From Robiginitalea sp. (lineage in GTDB: Bacteria > Bacteroidota > Bacteroidia > Flavobacteriales > Flavobacteriaceae): DNA of 47,188 nt. The translations under genes and the position numbers were made by a program. The notes beneath the pieces are model-generated. The model saw only the letters and a list, made by a program, of their open reading frames with translations, made no database searches and had not been told where the DNA came from. How positions within the stretch are numbered: the first letter of the stretch is position 1; the number at the start of each line of letters is the position of its first letter. Positions 17,295 through 28,653 of this stretch are shown here, in pieces. The DNA is taken from NCBI GenBank assembly GCA_024638915.1, contig JAHEJJ010000016.1, forward strand, positions 1 through 47,188, written 5' to 3'.

Positions 17295-18779
17295 ATGTAC
17301 TATATCGGTTATGATATCGGAAGTTCTTCTGTCAAAGCGGCCCTGGTCGAAATGCAAACTGGCCGGCCCTTAGAAACCATTCACGAACCCGCCGAAGAAA
17401 TGAAGATCATATCTCTTCACAAGGGTTGGGCCGAGCAAGATCCCCATACATGGTGGCATTATGTATGCAGGGCCACAAAGAAGCTCCTCAAACGAAATCA
17501 GATCGATCCTCGGGATATCAAAGGGATAGGTATCGCTTATCAGATGCATGGATTGGTTGCAGTAGACTATGAAGGCCATATTCTGAGAAATAGTATTATC
17601 TGGTGCGATGGCCGCGCCGTTGAAATAGGCCAGCGTGCGCTTGATGATCTTGGCACTGACATTTGTAGAAGACGTTTGCTAAATAGCCCGGGGAACTTTA
17701 CAGCTTCAAAACTAAAATGGCTAAGAGAAAACGAAAAACAACTCTATGATAAAATTTACAAGGTGATGCTTCCAGGGGATTTTATCGCCTATAAATTTTC
17801 AGGTAACCTCAATACCACCATCCCCGGACTTTCAGAAGGTGTCTTCTGGGATTTCAAATCCAACGAAACAGCTTTTTTCCTTTTGGATTATTACAAAATC
17901 GATGGGCAGCTCCTGCCCGATATTGTAGACACCTTTTCACTGCAGGGCACTGTTTCCAAAGAAGGTTCAGAAGCCTCAGGTTTGAAGAAGGGTACACCAA
18001 TACTCTACAGAGCCGGCGATCAACCCAATAATGCCCTTTCCCTGAACGTGCTGAATCCGGGTGAAATAGCCACAACAGCTGGCACATCGGGAGTGGTTTA
18101 TGCTATAACAGACTCCTTGTCCGTGAATGAATTTGCCAAAGTAAATAATTTTGCTCATGTTAACCACAGTAAACATCAGATCAGGATCGGAAAACTGCTT
18201 TGCATCAACGGAACCGGCATCCTATACCGCTGGTTGCTCCAATCTCTGGATTTCTCTTCCTATGAGGAAATGAATGCCGCTGCTCTCACGGTTGCTCCGG
18301 GATCTGAAGGCTTACGTATATATCCTTTTGGAAATGGTCCGGAGCGCATGCTCCACAACAGGAACATTGGTGCCCGGATCGATTTCCTTAATTTTAACAC
18401 CCATACAAAATCCCATCTTTGCCAGGCCGCTCTGGAAGGGATAGCATTTTCATTCGCCTACGGCATGGAGATTATGAGCCATGATGGTATTACATGCCAT
18501 AGCATTAGAACAGCTCACGATAATCTATTCCAATCGGAACTATTTGGGCAGATGGTGGCTACCCTCTTTGGGTGCAAAATTGAAGTTTACAATACTACCG
18601 GTGCCATAGGTGCTGCCCGGGCCTGTATATTGCATGAAGGAGAATTCGACACTTTTAGCGCACAGCTCAACGAACATGATTACCTTAAAGGCTATACGCC
18701 GGATTCATCTTCTTCTACCTTGATGGAGTCCTATGCCCATTGGAAAGAAGGACTGACTACTAATTTAAAATCTCATTAG
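17295..18779 (+). CDS. xylB: Xylulokinase
   Basis: FGGY-family kinase of 494 residues phosphorylating D-xylulose to xylulose 5-phosphate. It starts with the ATP-binding [17 protein letters not shown], has [10 protein letters not shown] and IIWCDGRA typical of xylulokinases, and the phosphate-2 motif [10 protein letters not shown] near residue 260. The stop is followed one base later by the xylose isomerase ATG, which fixes the pathway. The start is the first ATG after the SusD terminator; no clear promoter element was found in the 64 bases before it. Confidence 0.94.
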   Translation: MYYIGYDIGSSSVKAALVEMQTGRPLETIHEPAEEMKIISLHKGWAEQDPHTWWHYVCRATKKLLKRNQIDPRDIKGIGIAYQMHGLVAVDYEGHILRNSIIWCDGRAVEIGQRALDDLGTDICRRRLLNSPGNFTASKLKWLRENEKQLYDKIYKVMLPGDFIAYKFSGNLNTTIPGLSEGVFWDFKSNETAFFLLDYYKIDGQLLPDIVDTFSLQGTVSKEGSEASGLKKGTPILYRAGDQPNNALSLNVLNPGEIATTAGTSGVVYAITDSLSVNEFAKVNNFAHVNHSKHQIRIGKLLCINGTGILYRWLLQSLDFSSYEEMNAAALTVAPGSEGLRIYPFGNGPERMLHNRNIGARIDFLNFNTHTKSHLCQAALEGIAFSFAYGMEIMSHDGITCHSIRTAHDNLFQSELFGQMVATLFGCKIEVYNTTGAIGAARACILHEGEFDTFSAQLNEHDYLKGYTPDSSSSTLMESYAHWKEGLTTNLKSH

Positions 18780-18780
18780 G

Positions 18781-20106
18781 ATGGCTTTAAGAAATACAAG
18801 CGATTATTATAAAGGGGTTGGAAATATTCCTTTTGAGGGAAAAGATTCAGACAATCCACTTTCTTTCAAATACTATAACCCCGATCAGCTGGTAGCCGGG
18901 AAACGAATGGGCGAACATCTTAAGTTTGCCGTTGCCTATTGGCATTCTTTCTGCGGCACAGGGGCCGACCCATTTGGTCCCGGCACACTACAACATCCAT
19001 GGGACATACCCTCAGATCCAATGGATGCCGCAAAGGCAAAGGCAGATGCCGCCTTTGAATTTATCGAAAAGATCGGTTTCGATTATTTCTGTTTTCACGA
19101 CTTCGATCTCATACGCGAAGGGAGTTCCCTCAAAGAATCAGAAAAAAGACTTGCTAAAATAGTGGAATATGTCAAAGGCAAAATGCAGAAGACCGGTGTA
19201 CAACTTCTATGGGGTACGGCCAATTGCTTTTCAAATCCACGCTATATGAATGGCGCGGCAACGAATCCTGATTTTAAAGTGGTGGCCCGAGCAGGCGCAC
19301 AGATCAAATTAGCGCTCGATACCACCATAGAACTCAATGGTCATAATTATGTATTCTGGGGAGGGCGTGAAGGCTATATGTCTTTATTAAATACCGATAT
19401 GAAAAGAGAACTGGATCATATGGGGCGATTCCTGGGCATGGCTCGTGATTATGCTAGAAAGGCAGGATTTAAAGGTACTTTTTTTATCGAGCCCAAACCG
19501 ATGGAACCTATGAAGCATCAATATGATTTCGACGCGGCAACCGTGATCGGATTTTTGAATCATTACGGCCTGGAAAGCGATTTTAAACTCAATATAGAAG
19601 TTAACCATGCCACACTGGCCAGCCATTCCTTTGCGCACGAACTGGAAGTAGCAGCCAGCCATGGTATGTTGGGCAGCATAGATGCCAACCGCGGAGATTA
19701 CCAGAACGGCTGGGATACCGATCAATTTCCCAACAATATCACCGAAGTAACCGAAGCCATGCTCATCCTGCTGGAGGCAGGAGGCCTTAAAGGAGGCGGT
19801 ATAAATTTCGATGCAAAAATCAGAAGGAATTCCACAGATCCCGAGGATATTTTCCATGCCCATATCGGCGGTGCAGATACCTTCGCCAGGGCGCTGCTGA
19901 TCGCCGACAGGATAATAAATTCTTCCCGCTATACCCAACTCAGAAAAGAACGCTACAGTTCTTTCGACCAGGGCCATGGCAAAAAATTTGAAGAGGGAAG
20001 ACTAGCTCTTAAGGATTTGTATGAGATCGCCATGGAAGGAGAGGAGCCAAAATTGCGCAGTGGAAAACAGGAACTCTTCGAAAATATAATCAATCAATAT
20101 ATTTAG
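18781..20106 (+). CDS. xylA: Xylose isomerase
   Basis: Interconverts D-xylose and D-xylulose in the cytoplasm using two divalent metals. The 441-residue length fits the Bacteroidota/class II type. Catalytic and metal residues are visible in YFCFHDFDL (catalytic His and Asp), [17 protein letters not shown] (Glu, Lys), [17 protein letters not shown] (Glu, His), GSIDANRGD and [15 protein letters not shown]. The gene follows xylB by one base and precedes a sodium symporter by about 100 bases, giving a complete xylose entry module. Confidence 0.96.
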   Translation: MALRNTSDYYKGVGNIPFEGKDSDNPLSFKYYNPDQLVAGKRMGEHLKFAVAYWHSFCGTGADPFGPGTLQHPWDIPSDPMDAAKAKADAAFEFIEKIGFDYFCFHDFDLIREGSSLKESEKRLAKIVEYVKGKMQKTGVQLLWGTANCFSNPRYMNGAATNPDFKVVARAGAQIKLALDTTIELNGHNYVFWGGREGYMSLLNTDMKRELDHMGRFLGMARDYARKAGFKGTFFIEPKPMEPMKHQYDFDAATVIGFLNHYGLESDFKLNIEVNHATLASHSFAHELEVAASHGMLGSIDANRGDYQNGWDTDQFPNNITEVTEAMLILLEAGGLKGGGINFDAKIRRNSTDPEDIFHAHIGGADTFARALLIADRIINSSRYTQLRKERYSSFDQGHGKKFEEGRLALKDLYEIAMEGEEPKLRSGKQELFENIINQYI

Positions 20107-20208
20107 AAGTTTTTGGGACATTAGATCCTGATTTTATCCAAGAACGTGACAGCGTATAAATATTTTACAGATTCTTGGGCCAATTAGCCCGCATTAACCA
20201 TCACCACT

Positions 20209-21861
20209 ATGACTTCTTCATTCGGATTTTGGGATTATTTTATTTTTATATCATACGCCTGTCTCATCCTGGGCGTGGGTTTATATGTTTCCAGAGATAA
20301 GAAAGGACATCAAAAAAATGCGGAGGATTATTTTCTTGCGGGCAAATCACTGCCCTGGTGGGCTATCGGTGCTTCCCTGATCGCTGCAAATATATCGGCC
20401 GAACAGTTTATCGGGATGTCGGGTTCAGGCTTTGCAGTTGGTCTTGCGATTGCTTCCTACGAATGGATGGCAGCCGTTACCCTTCTTATCGTTGGTAAAT
20501 TTTTCCTTCCCATTTTTATAGACAAAGGTCTCTATACCATTCCTGAGTTTGTGGAAAAACGCTATTCTACCAATCTTAAAACTATATTGGCGGTATTTTG
20601 GATCGCCCTATATGTCTTTGTCAACCTGGCATCGGTACTCTATCTAGGTGCCTTGGCGCTCGAAACTATCATGGGCATACCCATGGTTTACGGGGTCATT
20701 GGCCTCTCCTTGTTTGCTGCGGCTTACTCGCTCTATGGAGGACTTTCGGCTGTGGCATGGACCGATGTGATACAGGTAGTATTCTTAGTTATTGGAGGGT
20801 TGATCACATCCTATCTTGCATTAGATGCAGTTTCAGGCGGACAGGGAATATTTAATGGTATGAAAACCATTTACGAGGCCGTTCCCGAAAAGTTTGTAAT
20901 GATTCTCGATAAATCTAATCCCGAATATAATAACCTTCCCGGTCTGGGAGTACTGGTGGGTGGATTATGGGTGGCAAATCTTTATTACTGGGGATTTAAT
21001 CAATATATCATTCAAAGAACCCTTGCTGCCAAATCGTTGCGTGAATCTCAGAAAGGTATCGTATTTGCAGCCTTCCTGAAAATAATCATCCCTTTTATAG
21101 TGGTCATTCCAGGTATCGCCGCTTATGTGATGGTAAATGATCCGGGTACTATGGATCGCCTTGGGGATTTGGCGATGAATAATGTTCCTTCGCTGGCGCA
21201 GGCCGATAAAGCCTATCCCTGGTTGCTTCAATTTCTTCCCGTAGGTTTAAAAGGGGTGGCCTTTGCCGCCCTGGCTGCAGCTGTGGTGTCGTCCCTGGCC
21301 TCGATGCTGAATTCCACTTCTACGATCTTTACGATGGATATCTACCGTCAGTATATCAACAAAAATGCCACCGACAAGAGCACAGTGAATGTAGGCCGGC
21401 TATCAGCAGCAGTAGCATTGATCATCGCATCTATAACGGCACCATTACTCGGCGGGATTGACCAGGCATTTCAGTTTATCCAGGAATATACAGGATTGGT
21501 AAGTCCTGGTATCCTGGCCGTATTTGTCATGGGGCTCTTTTGGAAAAAATCCACAAACAGGGCTGCCATATTAGGTGCTCTTACTTCAATTCCTATAGCG
21601 CTTTATTTCAAAGTAGGTCAGAATGGATGGTCCGAGAATCCCTTCTTCGTCGATATTCCTTTTTTAGATCAGATGGGCTATACAACACTGCTGACCATGG
21701 GGGTTATTGCATTGGTGAGCCTTAGCCAGAATAAAGGACAGGAGGATCCAAAAGGCATCCCACTTACCAAAGAACTTTTTAAAACCAGTCCTAAATTCAA
21801 TATAGGTGCATTTGCAGCCCTCATCATTATTGCAGTCATCTACGCCCTTTTTTGGAATTGA
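20209..21861 (+). CDS. Sodium/solute symporter (SSS family), probably xylose or another sugar
   Basis: Inner-membrane sodium-coupled transporter of 550 residues with about 13-14 hydrophobic helices. The N-terminal DYFLAGKSLPWWAIGASLIAANISAEQFIGMSGSGFAVG is the core motif of SGLT-like members, and later SLASMLNSTSTIFTMDIY is the conserved helix bearing sodium-site residues. SGLT-type members in Bacteroidota transport hexoses or pentoses. The xylA/xylB context suggests xylose import; it might also carry glucose or galactose. The 102-base gap before it contains no clear terminator. Confidence 0.88.
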   Translation: MTSSFGFWDYFIFISYACLILGVGLYVSRDKKGHQKNAEDYFLAGKSLPWWAIGASLIAANISAEQFIGMSGSGFAVGLAIASYEWMAAVTLLIVGKFFLPIFIDKGLYTIPEFVEKRYSTNLKTILAVFWIALYVFVNLASVLYLGALALETIMGIPMVYGVIGLSLFAAAYSLYGGLSAVAWTDVIQVVFLVIGGLITSYLALDAVSGGQGIFNGMKTIYEAVPEKFVMILDKSNPEYNNLPGLGVLVGGLWVANLYYWGFNQYIIQRTLAAKSLRESQKGIVFAAFLKIIIPFIVVIPGIAAYVMVNDPGTMDRLGDLAMNNVPSLAQADKAYPWLLQFLPVGLKGVAFAALAAAVVSSLASMLNSTSTIFTMDIYRQYINKNATDKSTVNVGRLSAAVALIIASITAPLLGGIDQAFQFIQEYTGLVSPGILAVFVMGLFWKKSTNRAAILGALTSIPIALYFKVGQNGWSENPFFVDIPFLDQMGYTTLLTMGVIALVSLSQNKGQEDPKGIPLTKELFKTSPKFNIGAFAALIIIAVIYALFWN

Positions 21862-22017
21862 TGTGATAATTAGCTGGTGCTTTTAACTTAGAGAACCGAT
21901 TTATCTATTGGGAAAGGGATAATTTTTGCGTAGCTAAATATTTTCAGCGATACGTTAATTCTAAGGGTTTCAGTCAAATTTGGTTCCTTATAGATAGGCT
22001 GTATACTTTACTTGATG

Positions 22018-22025
22018 TATTTTTG
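22018..22025 (+). promoter_or_regulatory. Bacteroidota -7 promoter element (TATTTTTG)
   Basis: Exact TAnnTTTG match 27 bases before the ATG at 22053. It marks the likely promoter of the five-gene FG-GAP/haloperoxidase operon. The in-frame TTG at 22023 falls inside it and so cannot be the start codon of this transcript. No -33 element was recognised. Confidence 0.5.
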
Positions 22026-22052
22026 CAGCAATGTAAAAAGTATTATAAGGTG

Positions 22053-25000
22053 ATGTTGACGCATTCGGTAAAACGCCTGTTAAGTATATTATTTTTTAGC
22101 TTTCTGGCACTTTCCTGTACGAAGAAAGAGGAAAAATCACAAAATGATTCCGCACAGACTCTTTTTCATGCCTTGTCTTCTAAAAAGACCGGTATATCTT
22201 TTGTAAATCAGATCCAGAATAAAAAGGATTTCAACATTTTTAAGTACCGGAATTTTTATAACGGAGGAGGGGTAGCTATCGGCGATATAAACAATGATGG
22301 ATTAGCTGATATCTACCTGACAGGTAACATGGTGCCCAATAAACTCTATCTGAACAAAGGCGATTTCACCTTTGAGGATATATCCGAAACTGCCGGAGTT
22401 GAAGGCGATAAACCCTGGTCTACCGGAGTGGCAATTGTGGATATCAATTCGGATGGACTCCTGGACATTTACGTTTGTAATGCCGGGAATATGGAAGGTG
22501 ACAATCACGACAATGATCTCTATATCAATAACGGCGACCTGACCTTTACCGAGAAGGCAAAGGAATTCAATCTGGCGGCAACAGGTTTTACCACTCATGC
22601 CAGCTTTTTTGATTATGATAAAGATGGGGACCTGGATGCTTATATTTTAAATAACAGTAATATTCCCGTTAGCAGTCTGGGTTATGCCGAACAAAGGGAG
22701 GTAAGGGCACAGGACTGGGAAGGTGTTCCCGACATCTTTAAAGGGGTTGGCGATATGCTAATGCGGAACGATGACGGCAAATTTGTGGATGTCAGCGAAG
22801 AGGCCGGTATCTATGGCAGCCTCATTGGATTTGGCCTCGGGGTCATGGTAACGGATATCAATCATGATCTTTATCCAGATATCTATATTTCCAACGACTT
22901 TTACGAAAGGGATTACCTCTACATCAATAAACAGGATGGGACCTTTTCAGAGGAAATCAAAAACTGGACTTCCCACCTATCGCTTTCAGCCATGGGGATC
23001 GATATGGCCGATATCAACAACGACGGGCATTCAGAAATCTTTATTACCGATATGTTGCCCGAGCCAGATCAAAGAGTGAAATCCGTGATGGAGTTCGAAG
23101 GTTACGATGTTTTCAGGTTAAAGCAAAGCAAAGACTTTTACCAGCAGTATATACAAAATACCCTGCAACTCAACAACGGCAACGGTTCTTTCTCCGAAGT
23201 GGCGTATTACAGCGGTGTACATGCCACGGATTGGAGTTGGGCCGGGCTATTATTCGACATGGATAACGACGGCCTCAAAGATATCTATATCACCAATGGC
23301 ATAAATCATGACCTGACAGATCTCGATTTCGTCGACTTCTTTGCCAACGAAATCATACAAAAAATGGCATTGACCGGAAAAAAAGAATCCATCGATTCAA
23401 TAATCAACAAAATGCCAATTCGCCCCCAGCCCAACTATGCCTATCGCAATAATGGAGATATCACTTTTACAAATGCAAACAAAGACTGGGGATTCGAAAT
23501 TCCAAGCACCTCCAATGGAGCTGCCTATGGCGATCTCGACAACGATGGTGACCTCGACCTCGTGGTCAACAATGTCAATATGGAAGCATTTGTATATGAG
23601 AACCGAACCGAAACCTTGCTCGATCACCATTTCCTCAGAATAAAATTTGAAGGAGATGGCCAGAACAAATTCGCTATTGGTACAAAGGTCAATCTATATT
23701 TTGAAGATCAACTGATCACTCAGGAGTTAATGCCCTTCAGAGGATTTCAGTCTTCCATGGATTACGCAATGACAGTGGGTTTAGGGGCGATAAATACCAT
23801 AGACTCGATACGCGTCATATGGCCAAGCGATCGCACTCAGAAACTAAGCAAGGTAAAAAGCGATCAAACCTTGACATTCCGTCATTCAGATGCAAAAGAA
23901 ATCTATAGCCCGCCTGCCGTACAGAAGAAAGTGCCCTTGATTAGCGAACTTAAAAACGATGGCCTGATCGCCCATAAGGAAGATCGCTATAACGATTTTA
24001 ATTATGAAGGACTTATTTATAGTCTGGTTTCACAGGAGGGTCCGGCCCTGGCAGTGGCCGACATCGACGGTGATGGAAACGAAGATTCCTTTATAGGGGG
24101 GGCACAAGGACAGGCTGGTGTGATATACAGACACCTCGGTGCAGGCAAACTCTCTGTCAGCTCGCAACCAGCTCTTGATAAAGATGCCGCCCTGGAAGAT
24201 ACCTCCGCAGCCTTTTTTGATGCGGACGGAGATGGAGATATGGATCTTATCGTTGGTACCGGAGGAAATCAGGTGGGATATGAAACCTCTTATCGTGCCA
24301 GACTCTATCTCAATGATGGCAAGGGATCGTTTAGCAACTCAGGAAGAAAGATTCCATCTACTTTCAAGAACATCTCCACCATAGCTCCTTTTGATTTTGA
24401 TGCTGATGGTGATATAGATCTCTTTATCGGATCGAGAAGTGTTGTAGGCACATATGGGGTAAATCCTAACCACCTTTTTCTTGAAAATGATGGCACCGGT
24501 GACTTTGTAGATGCCACTGAGCGCCTTGCTTATGACCTAAAAGATGACGGAATGGTTACCAGCGCTCTTTGGGCTGATCTTGACGGAGATGATAAGCAAG
24601 ATCTTTTAACCGTTTCAGAGTGGGGCGCACCTACAATATATAAAAATTCTGGAAGGCGATTGTCCAAAATACCCAGCGATCTGGATAGCCTAAATGGTTG
24701 GTGGAATACGGTACAGGCAGCCGATCTGGATAATGATGGCGACCAGGATCTTATCCTCGGTAACCAGGGTAGCAACCTGCATTATAAGCCCAATAAAGAA
24801 AATCCGATCAAGCTTTGGGTTAATGATTTTGACAACAATGGCACAATTGAACAAATAGTTACCCTACAGGAAGATGGGAAAGACTACCCCATACATCAGA
24901 AAAAAGAAATTACCAATCAGATCATAGCCTTGAAGAAAGAGAATCTAAAAGCTTCTGAATACGCCAGGAAAACTATAAATGAACTATTTCCCAAAGAAGT

Positions 25001-25406
25001 TCTGGAAAACTCGATCGTAAAGGAAGTAACGATTTCCGAAACCGTAATTGCCGTAAATGAAGGTAAAGGGAAATTCTCTGTTAAAAAACTCCCGGGAAGA
25101 GTGCAACTTTCCTGTGTTTGCAGCATCAGTTGTGTAGATATCAACGATGACGGATACCTCGATCTCATCATGGGCGGGAATAATTTTGAATTCAAACCTC
25201 AATTCTCGAGACTCGACGCAAGTTATGGTCATGTATTACTAAGCGATGGAGAGCTTAATTATAACTGGCAGGATTACGACACCAGTGGATTTTTTGTCAA
25301 AGGTGAAATAAAGTATTTGCAGAAGTTCAGGGATAAGCAAGGTAAGACCTATGTCATCGCCGCTATTAATGACACGGAACCTAAGATATTTTTATTGAAT
25401 GAATAA
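22053..25406 (+). CDS. Giant FG-GAP/VCBS-repeat lipoprotein with ASPIC/UnbV domain (first copy)
   Basis: Exported lipoprotein of 1117 residues. The signal ends at lipobox ALSC followed by TKKEEK, which fits the surface lipoprotein export signal known from Capnocytophaga. Many calcium-binding FG-GAP/VCBS units of form D-x-[ND]-x-DG-x-x-D appear (for example DINNDGLADIY, DINSDGLLDIY, DYDKDGDLDAY), building one or two beta-propellers. An ASPIC/UnbV domain lies about residues 525-610 (RIKFEGDGQNKFAIGTKV...RVIWPSD). The ATG at 22053, after AAGG, is chosen over TTG 22023 and GTG 22050. The 3' end overlaps the next gene by 8 bases. Adhesion or glycan binding is a general family guess; no enzyme motif is visible. 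Confidence 0.88.
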   Translation: MLTHSVKRLLSILFFSFLALSCTKKEEKSQNDSAQTLFHALSSKKTGISFVNQIQNKKDFNIFKYRNFYNGGGVAIGDINNDGLADIYLTGNMVPNKLYLNKGDFTFEDISETAGVEGDKPWSTGVAIVDINSDGLLDIYVCNAGNMEGDNHDNDLYINNGDLTFTEKAKEFNLAATGFTTHASFFDYDKDGDLDAYILNNSNIPVSSLGYAEQREVRAQDWEGVPDIFKGVGDMLMRNDDGKFVDVSEEAGIYGSLIGFGLGVMVTDINHDLYPDIYISNDFYERDYLYINKQDGTFSEEIKNWTSHLSLSAMGIDMADINNDGHSEIFITDMLPEPDQRVKSVMEFEGYDVFRLKQSKDFYQQYIQNTLQLNNGNGSFSEVAYYSGVHATDWSWAGLLFDMDNDGLKDIYITNGINHDLTDLDFVDFFANEIIQKMALTGKKESIDSIINKMPIRPQPNYAYRNNGDITFTNANKDWGFEIPSTSNGAAYGDLDNDGDLDLVVNNVNMEAFVYENRTETLLDHHFLRIKFEGDGQNKFAIGTKVNLYFEDQLITQELMPFRGFQSSMDYAMTVGLGAINTIDSIRVIWPSDRTQKLSKVKSDQTLTFRHSDAKEIYSPPAVQKKVPLISELKNDGLIAHKEDRYNDFNYEGLIYSLVSQEGPALAVADIDGDGNEDSFIGGAQGQAGVIYRHLGAGKLSVSSQPALDKDAALEDTSAAFFDADGDGDMDLIVGTGGNQVGYETSYRARLYLNDGKGSFSNSGRKIPSTFKNISTIAPFDFDADGDIDLFIGSRSVVGTYGVNPNHLFLENDGTGDFVDATERLAYDLKDDGMVTSALWADLDGDDKQDLLTVSEWGAPTIYKNSGRRLSKIPSDLDSLNGWWNTVQAADLDNDGDQDLILGNQGSNLHYKPNKENPIKLWVNDFDNNGTIEQIVTLQEDGKDYPIHQKKEITNQIIALKKENLKASEYARKTINELFPKEVLENSIVKEVTISETVIAVNEGKGKFSVKKLPGRVQLSCVCSISCVDINDDGYLDLIMGGNNFEFKPQFSRLDASYGHVLLSDGELNYNWQDYDTSGFFVKGEIKYLQKFRDKQGKTYVIAAINDTEPKIFLLNE

Positions 25407-28400
25407 GTACAGCATTGGACTTATTGCGTTTGTTATTCTTATCGCTTGTGATTCATCAGATGGAGGTTTATTCAAGAATCCATCTCCTGAGGATACGGGC
25501 CTGGAGTTTGTAAATTCCCTGAATGAAAAGGAGGATTTAAATATTCTGGACTATCTCTACTTTTACAATGGTGGTGGAGTAGCCATAGGAGATATCAATG
25601 GAGATGAACTTCCGGATATTTACCTTTCGGGAAATCAGGTAAAGAACAAACTCTATCTCAACAAAGGAAATCTACAATTCGAGGATATCACTGAAAAAGC
25701 CGGTGTGGCGGGCAATAGCACATGGAACACAGGCGCCGTCATGGGCGATGTTAATGGAGACGGATGGCTGGATATCTATGTTTGTGCCGTGGTAGGGATC
25801 AATGGTTTTAATGGGTATAATGAACTGTTCATCAATAACGGGGATACTACCTTTTCTGAAAGATCGGCAGAATTTGGTTTGGATTTTGACACCTATAGTT
25901 CCTCTGCGGCTTTCCTTGATTATGATCTCGATGGTGACCTGGACCTTTACCTGCTGAATCATGCCGTGCATACCCAGGAATCGTTTGGAAAGGCAGATCT
26001 TAGATTTAAGAGAAACTTCCAGACAGGAGATAAACTCCTTCGAAATGAGGGTGGTTCTTTTAAGGATGTAAGTGAAGAAGCGGGTATTTACGGTGGTGTT
26101 AATGGCTATGGACTTGGCGTAGCAGTTTCAGACTTCAACCAGGATGGATTTCCCGATCTCTATATCGGCAATGATTTTCACGAAGATGACTACTACTATC
26201 TCAATAACGGAGATGGTACTTTTAAGGAGTGTTTAAAAGAATATTTTGGCCACACCACCCGATTTTCAATGGGTAATGACGTAAGCGACATCAATCATGA
26301 TGGCTGGCCTGATATTATATCTTTGGATATGTTGCCGGAAGACGAAAAAGCTTTGAAGTCTTCCGAGGGTGATGACGATATACAAACCCAAAAATTAAGG
26401 GTAGACCTTTTTAACTATCACTATCAGTTCACCCGCAATATGCTGTACCTGAATGCCGGTGGCAGACATTTTACAGAAACAGCATTACAAAGCGGGGTGG
26501 CCGCAACGGATTGGAGCTGGAGCGCTTTATTTGCCGATTATGACCAGGATGGAGAACAAGATATTTTTGTAGCCAATGGCATTCCGAAAAGACCCAATGA
26601 TCTCGACTATATCAAGTTCATTTCCAATGAGCAGATCCAAAAAAAAATAAACAACACAAGATTAGTGGATCAACAGGCCTTGGATATGATGCCCTCGGGT
26701 GCAGTGAATAACTATTATTTCAGCGGCAGCCCGGAAGGGGGCTTCATAAACAACTCCGGCTCCTATATTAAACGGGATACCCTGATTTCCGGTGCTACAG
26801 CGATCGGCGATCTGGATAACGATGGCGATCTGGATATGGTCACCAACAATATAAACTCCCCTGTGTCCCTGTATATCAATAAAACCGATGACTCGGCAAA
26901 TTATTTAAAGCTTAAGTTCGACTATCGCCTGCCAAATAAAATCGGTGTAGGAACCAAAGTATTCTCCTACCACAACGGAACTCTTCAGTATAAAGAATTA
27001 TATACGGTCCGAGGGTTTCAGGCTTCCTCTCAACCCATGGTTCATTTTGGCTACGGCAAAGTGAGTAAGGTGGATTCACTAAGGATAGTTTGGCCAGATA
27101 AGACCAGCCAGCTATTAACGGATATCCAGGTCAATCAGACGCTTACAATTTCACCTGATCAGCCACAACCCTTTAATTATGAATCAATTCGATCAACGGG
27201 CGACAGGATTTTCAATAAAATAGAGGGTGCCCTGGGTATCGATTTTACCCATACTGAGGATAATTATATCGATTTCAATCGTCAAAAGTTAATCCCTTAT
27301 AAAATATCTGATCGGGGTCCGGGAACGGCCGTCGGCGATCTCAATGGTGATGGAAAAGAAGACATATACTTTGGAGGCTCCCGTTCGAAACCCTCACAGG
27401 TATATTTTCAGATCAGTAATGGATTTGAACGGCGCCCGGTCGAAGAAATAAGCGCAGACTCGATTAAGGAAGTTGTGGTAGCAGCCATAGGAGATTTTGA
27501 TGGAAATTCAGAGAATGATCTCATAGTAGGTATTGGTGGCGGTGATTTTTTTGATGGGATGAATCAGCAACTCAACAGTTATTTCCTGCAGAAGCAGGGA
27601 AGATTTGTACAAAGTAACATTCCAGAATCATTTCATAATACTGCGGTGATCAAACCTTTTGATTTTGATAATGATGGTGACCTTGATGTCTTTGTCGGAA
27701 ACCAGTCGATTTCCAATGATTTTGGAAATGTTCCCACATCTTTCCTGATGGAAAACAGATCAGGAGAATTCTATGTGGTGGATAATAACCAACTTAACAA
27801 GGCAGGAATGGTCACCGATGCCGTTTGGGAAGATTTCAATCGTGATGGCAAACCCGACCTTGTTGTAGTCGGTGAATGGATGGCGCCAAAGTTCTTCAAG
27901 AATGAAAAAGGGAAATTAAAGGAGGTATCACTCTTTGACCAGGAACTTAATGGGCTGTGGCAGAGTATCGAAGTATTCGATATCGATAATGATGGGGATA
28001 AGGATTTTATTGTTGGAAACTGGGGTAACAACAGTAAGTTTACCGCATCGGAAAAGCAACCGCTTAGAATGTATTATTCAGACTTTGATGATAATGGAAG
28101 TACAGAGACGATAGTGGCCTTGGCCAGGGGCAAGAAGTACTATCCTATTGAAGGACTCGATGGACTCGCCGGTCAAATGGTCGATCTGAAAAAACAATTT
28201 ACCCAATACAAGGATTTTGCGGGTAAAAGCATAGAGGAAATTTTTGACCGTAAAATGTTGGCTAAGGCCAAATTATGGGAAGTGCATGAATTGCGTTCCG
28301 GATATCTCATCAATCAGAATGGTTATTTTGAGTTTAAACCTTTTTCAAATGATCTTCAACTAGCGCCCATAACAGATTTTCTTGTTTTCGATTTTGATTC

Positions 28401-28653
28401 AGATGGCTTCGATGAAGTCCTGGCGGGTGGGAATTACTTCGGTGTAAAACCTTATCACGGAAGGTTCGACTCTTTTGCAGGGGCGCTTATAAAGAACAAA
28501 GATGATATTGTTACAGGAGGTGAATTGGGCTTAGACTTCATTCAGAAATCGGTGCGGCACCTGAACATTATTTCCATGAATGGGCGGCCCTGTTTATTGG
28601 TCACTTTCAACAACGATAAAGCACAACTATACGAATTAACTAAACATAAATGA
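25399..28653 (+). CDS. Giant FG-GAP/VCBS-repeat lipoprotein with ASPIC/UnbV domain (second copy)
   Basis: Paralogue of the preceding protein, 1084 residues, same order of parts: lipobox LIAC at residue 17, FG-GAP/VCBS repeats (DINGDELPDIY, DVNGDGWLDIY, DYDLDGDLDLY), an ASPIC/UnbV domain in the middle (KLKFDYRLPNKIGVGTKV...RIVWPDK) and further repeats (DLNGDGKEDIY, DFDNDGDLDVF). The start overlaps the previous stop by 8 bases and its stop overlaps the next start as ATGA, so translation is coupled. Tandem paralogues that stay this close may act as a heteromeric surface complex; that is inference. Confidence 0.88.
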   Translation: MNKYSIGLIAFVILIACDSSDGGLFKNPSPEDTGLEFVNSLNEKEDLNILDYLYFYNGGGVAIGDINGDELPDIYLSGNQVKNKLYLNKGNLQFEDITEKAGVAGNSTWNTGAVMGDVNGDGWLDIYVCAVVGINGFNGYNELFINNGDTTFSERSAEFGLDFDTYSSSAAFLDYDLDGDLDLYLLNHAVHTQESFGKADLRFKRNFQTGDKLLRNEGGSFKDVSEEAGIYGGVNGYGLGVAVSDFNQDGFPDLYIGNDFHEDDYYYLNNGDGTFKECLKEYFGHTTRFSMGNDVSDINHDGWPDIISLDMLPEDEKALKSSEGDDDIQTQKLRVDLFNYHYQFTRNMLYLNAGGRHFTETALQSGVAATDWSWSALFADYDQDGEQDIFVANGIPKRPNDLDYIKFISNEQIQKKINNTRLVDQQALDMMPSGAVNNYYFSGSPEGGFINNSGSYIKRDTLISGATAIGDLDNDGDLDMVTNNINSPVSLYINKTDDSANYLKLKFDYRLPNKIGVGTKVFSYHNGTLQYKELYTVRGFQASSQPMVHFGYGKVSKVDSLRIVWPDKTSQLLTDIQVNQTLTISPDQPQPFNYESIRSTGDRIFNKIEGALGIDFTHTEDNYIDFNRQKLIPYKISDRGPGTAVGDLNGDGKEDIYFGGSRSKPSQVYFQISNGFERRPVEEISADSIKEVVVAAIGDFDGNSENDLIVGIGGGDFFDGMNQQLNSYFLQKQGRFVQSNIPESFHNTAVIKPFDFDNDGDLDVFVGNQSISNDFGNVPTSFLMENRSGEFYVVDNNQLNKAGMVTDAVWEDFNRDGKPDLVVVGEWMAPKFFKNEKGKLKEVSLFDQELNGLWQSIEVFDIDNDGDKDFIVGNWGNNSKFTASEKQPLRMYYSDFDDNGSTETIVALARGKKYYPIEGLDGLAGQMVDLKKQFTQYKDFAGKSIEEIFDRKMLAKAKLWEVHELRSGYLINQNGYFEFKPFSNDLQLAPITDFLVFDFDSDGFDEVLAGGNYFGVKPYHGRFDSFAGALIKNKDDIVTGGELGLDFIQKSVRHLNIISMNGRPCLLVTFNNDKAQLYELTKHK

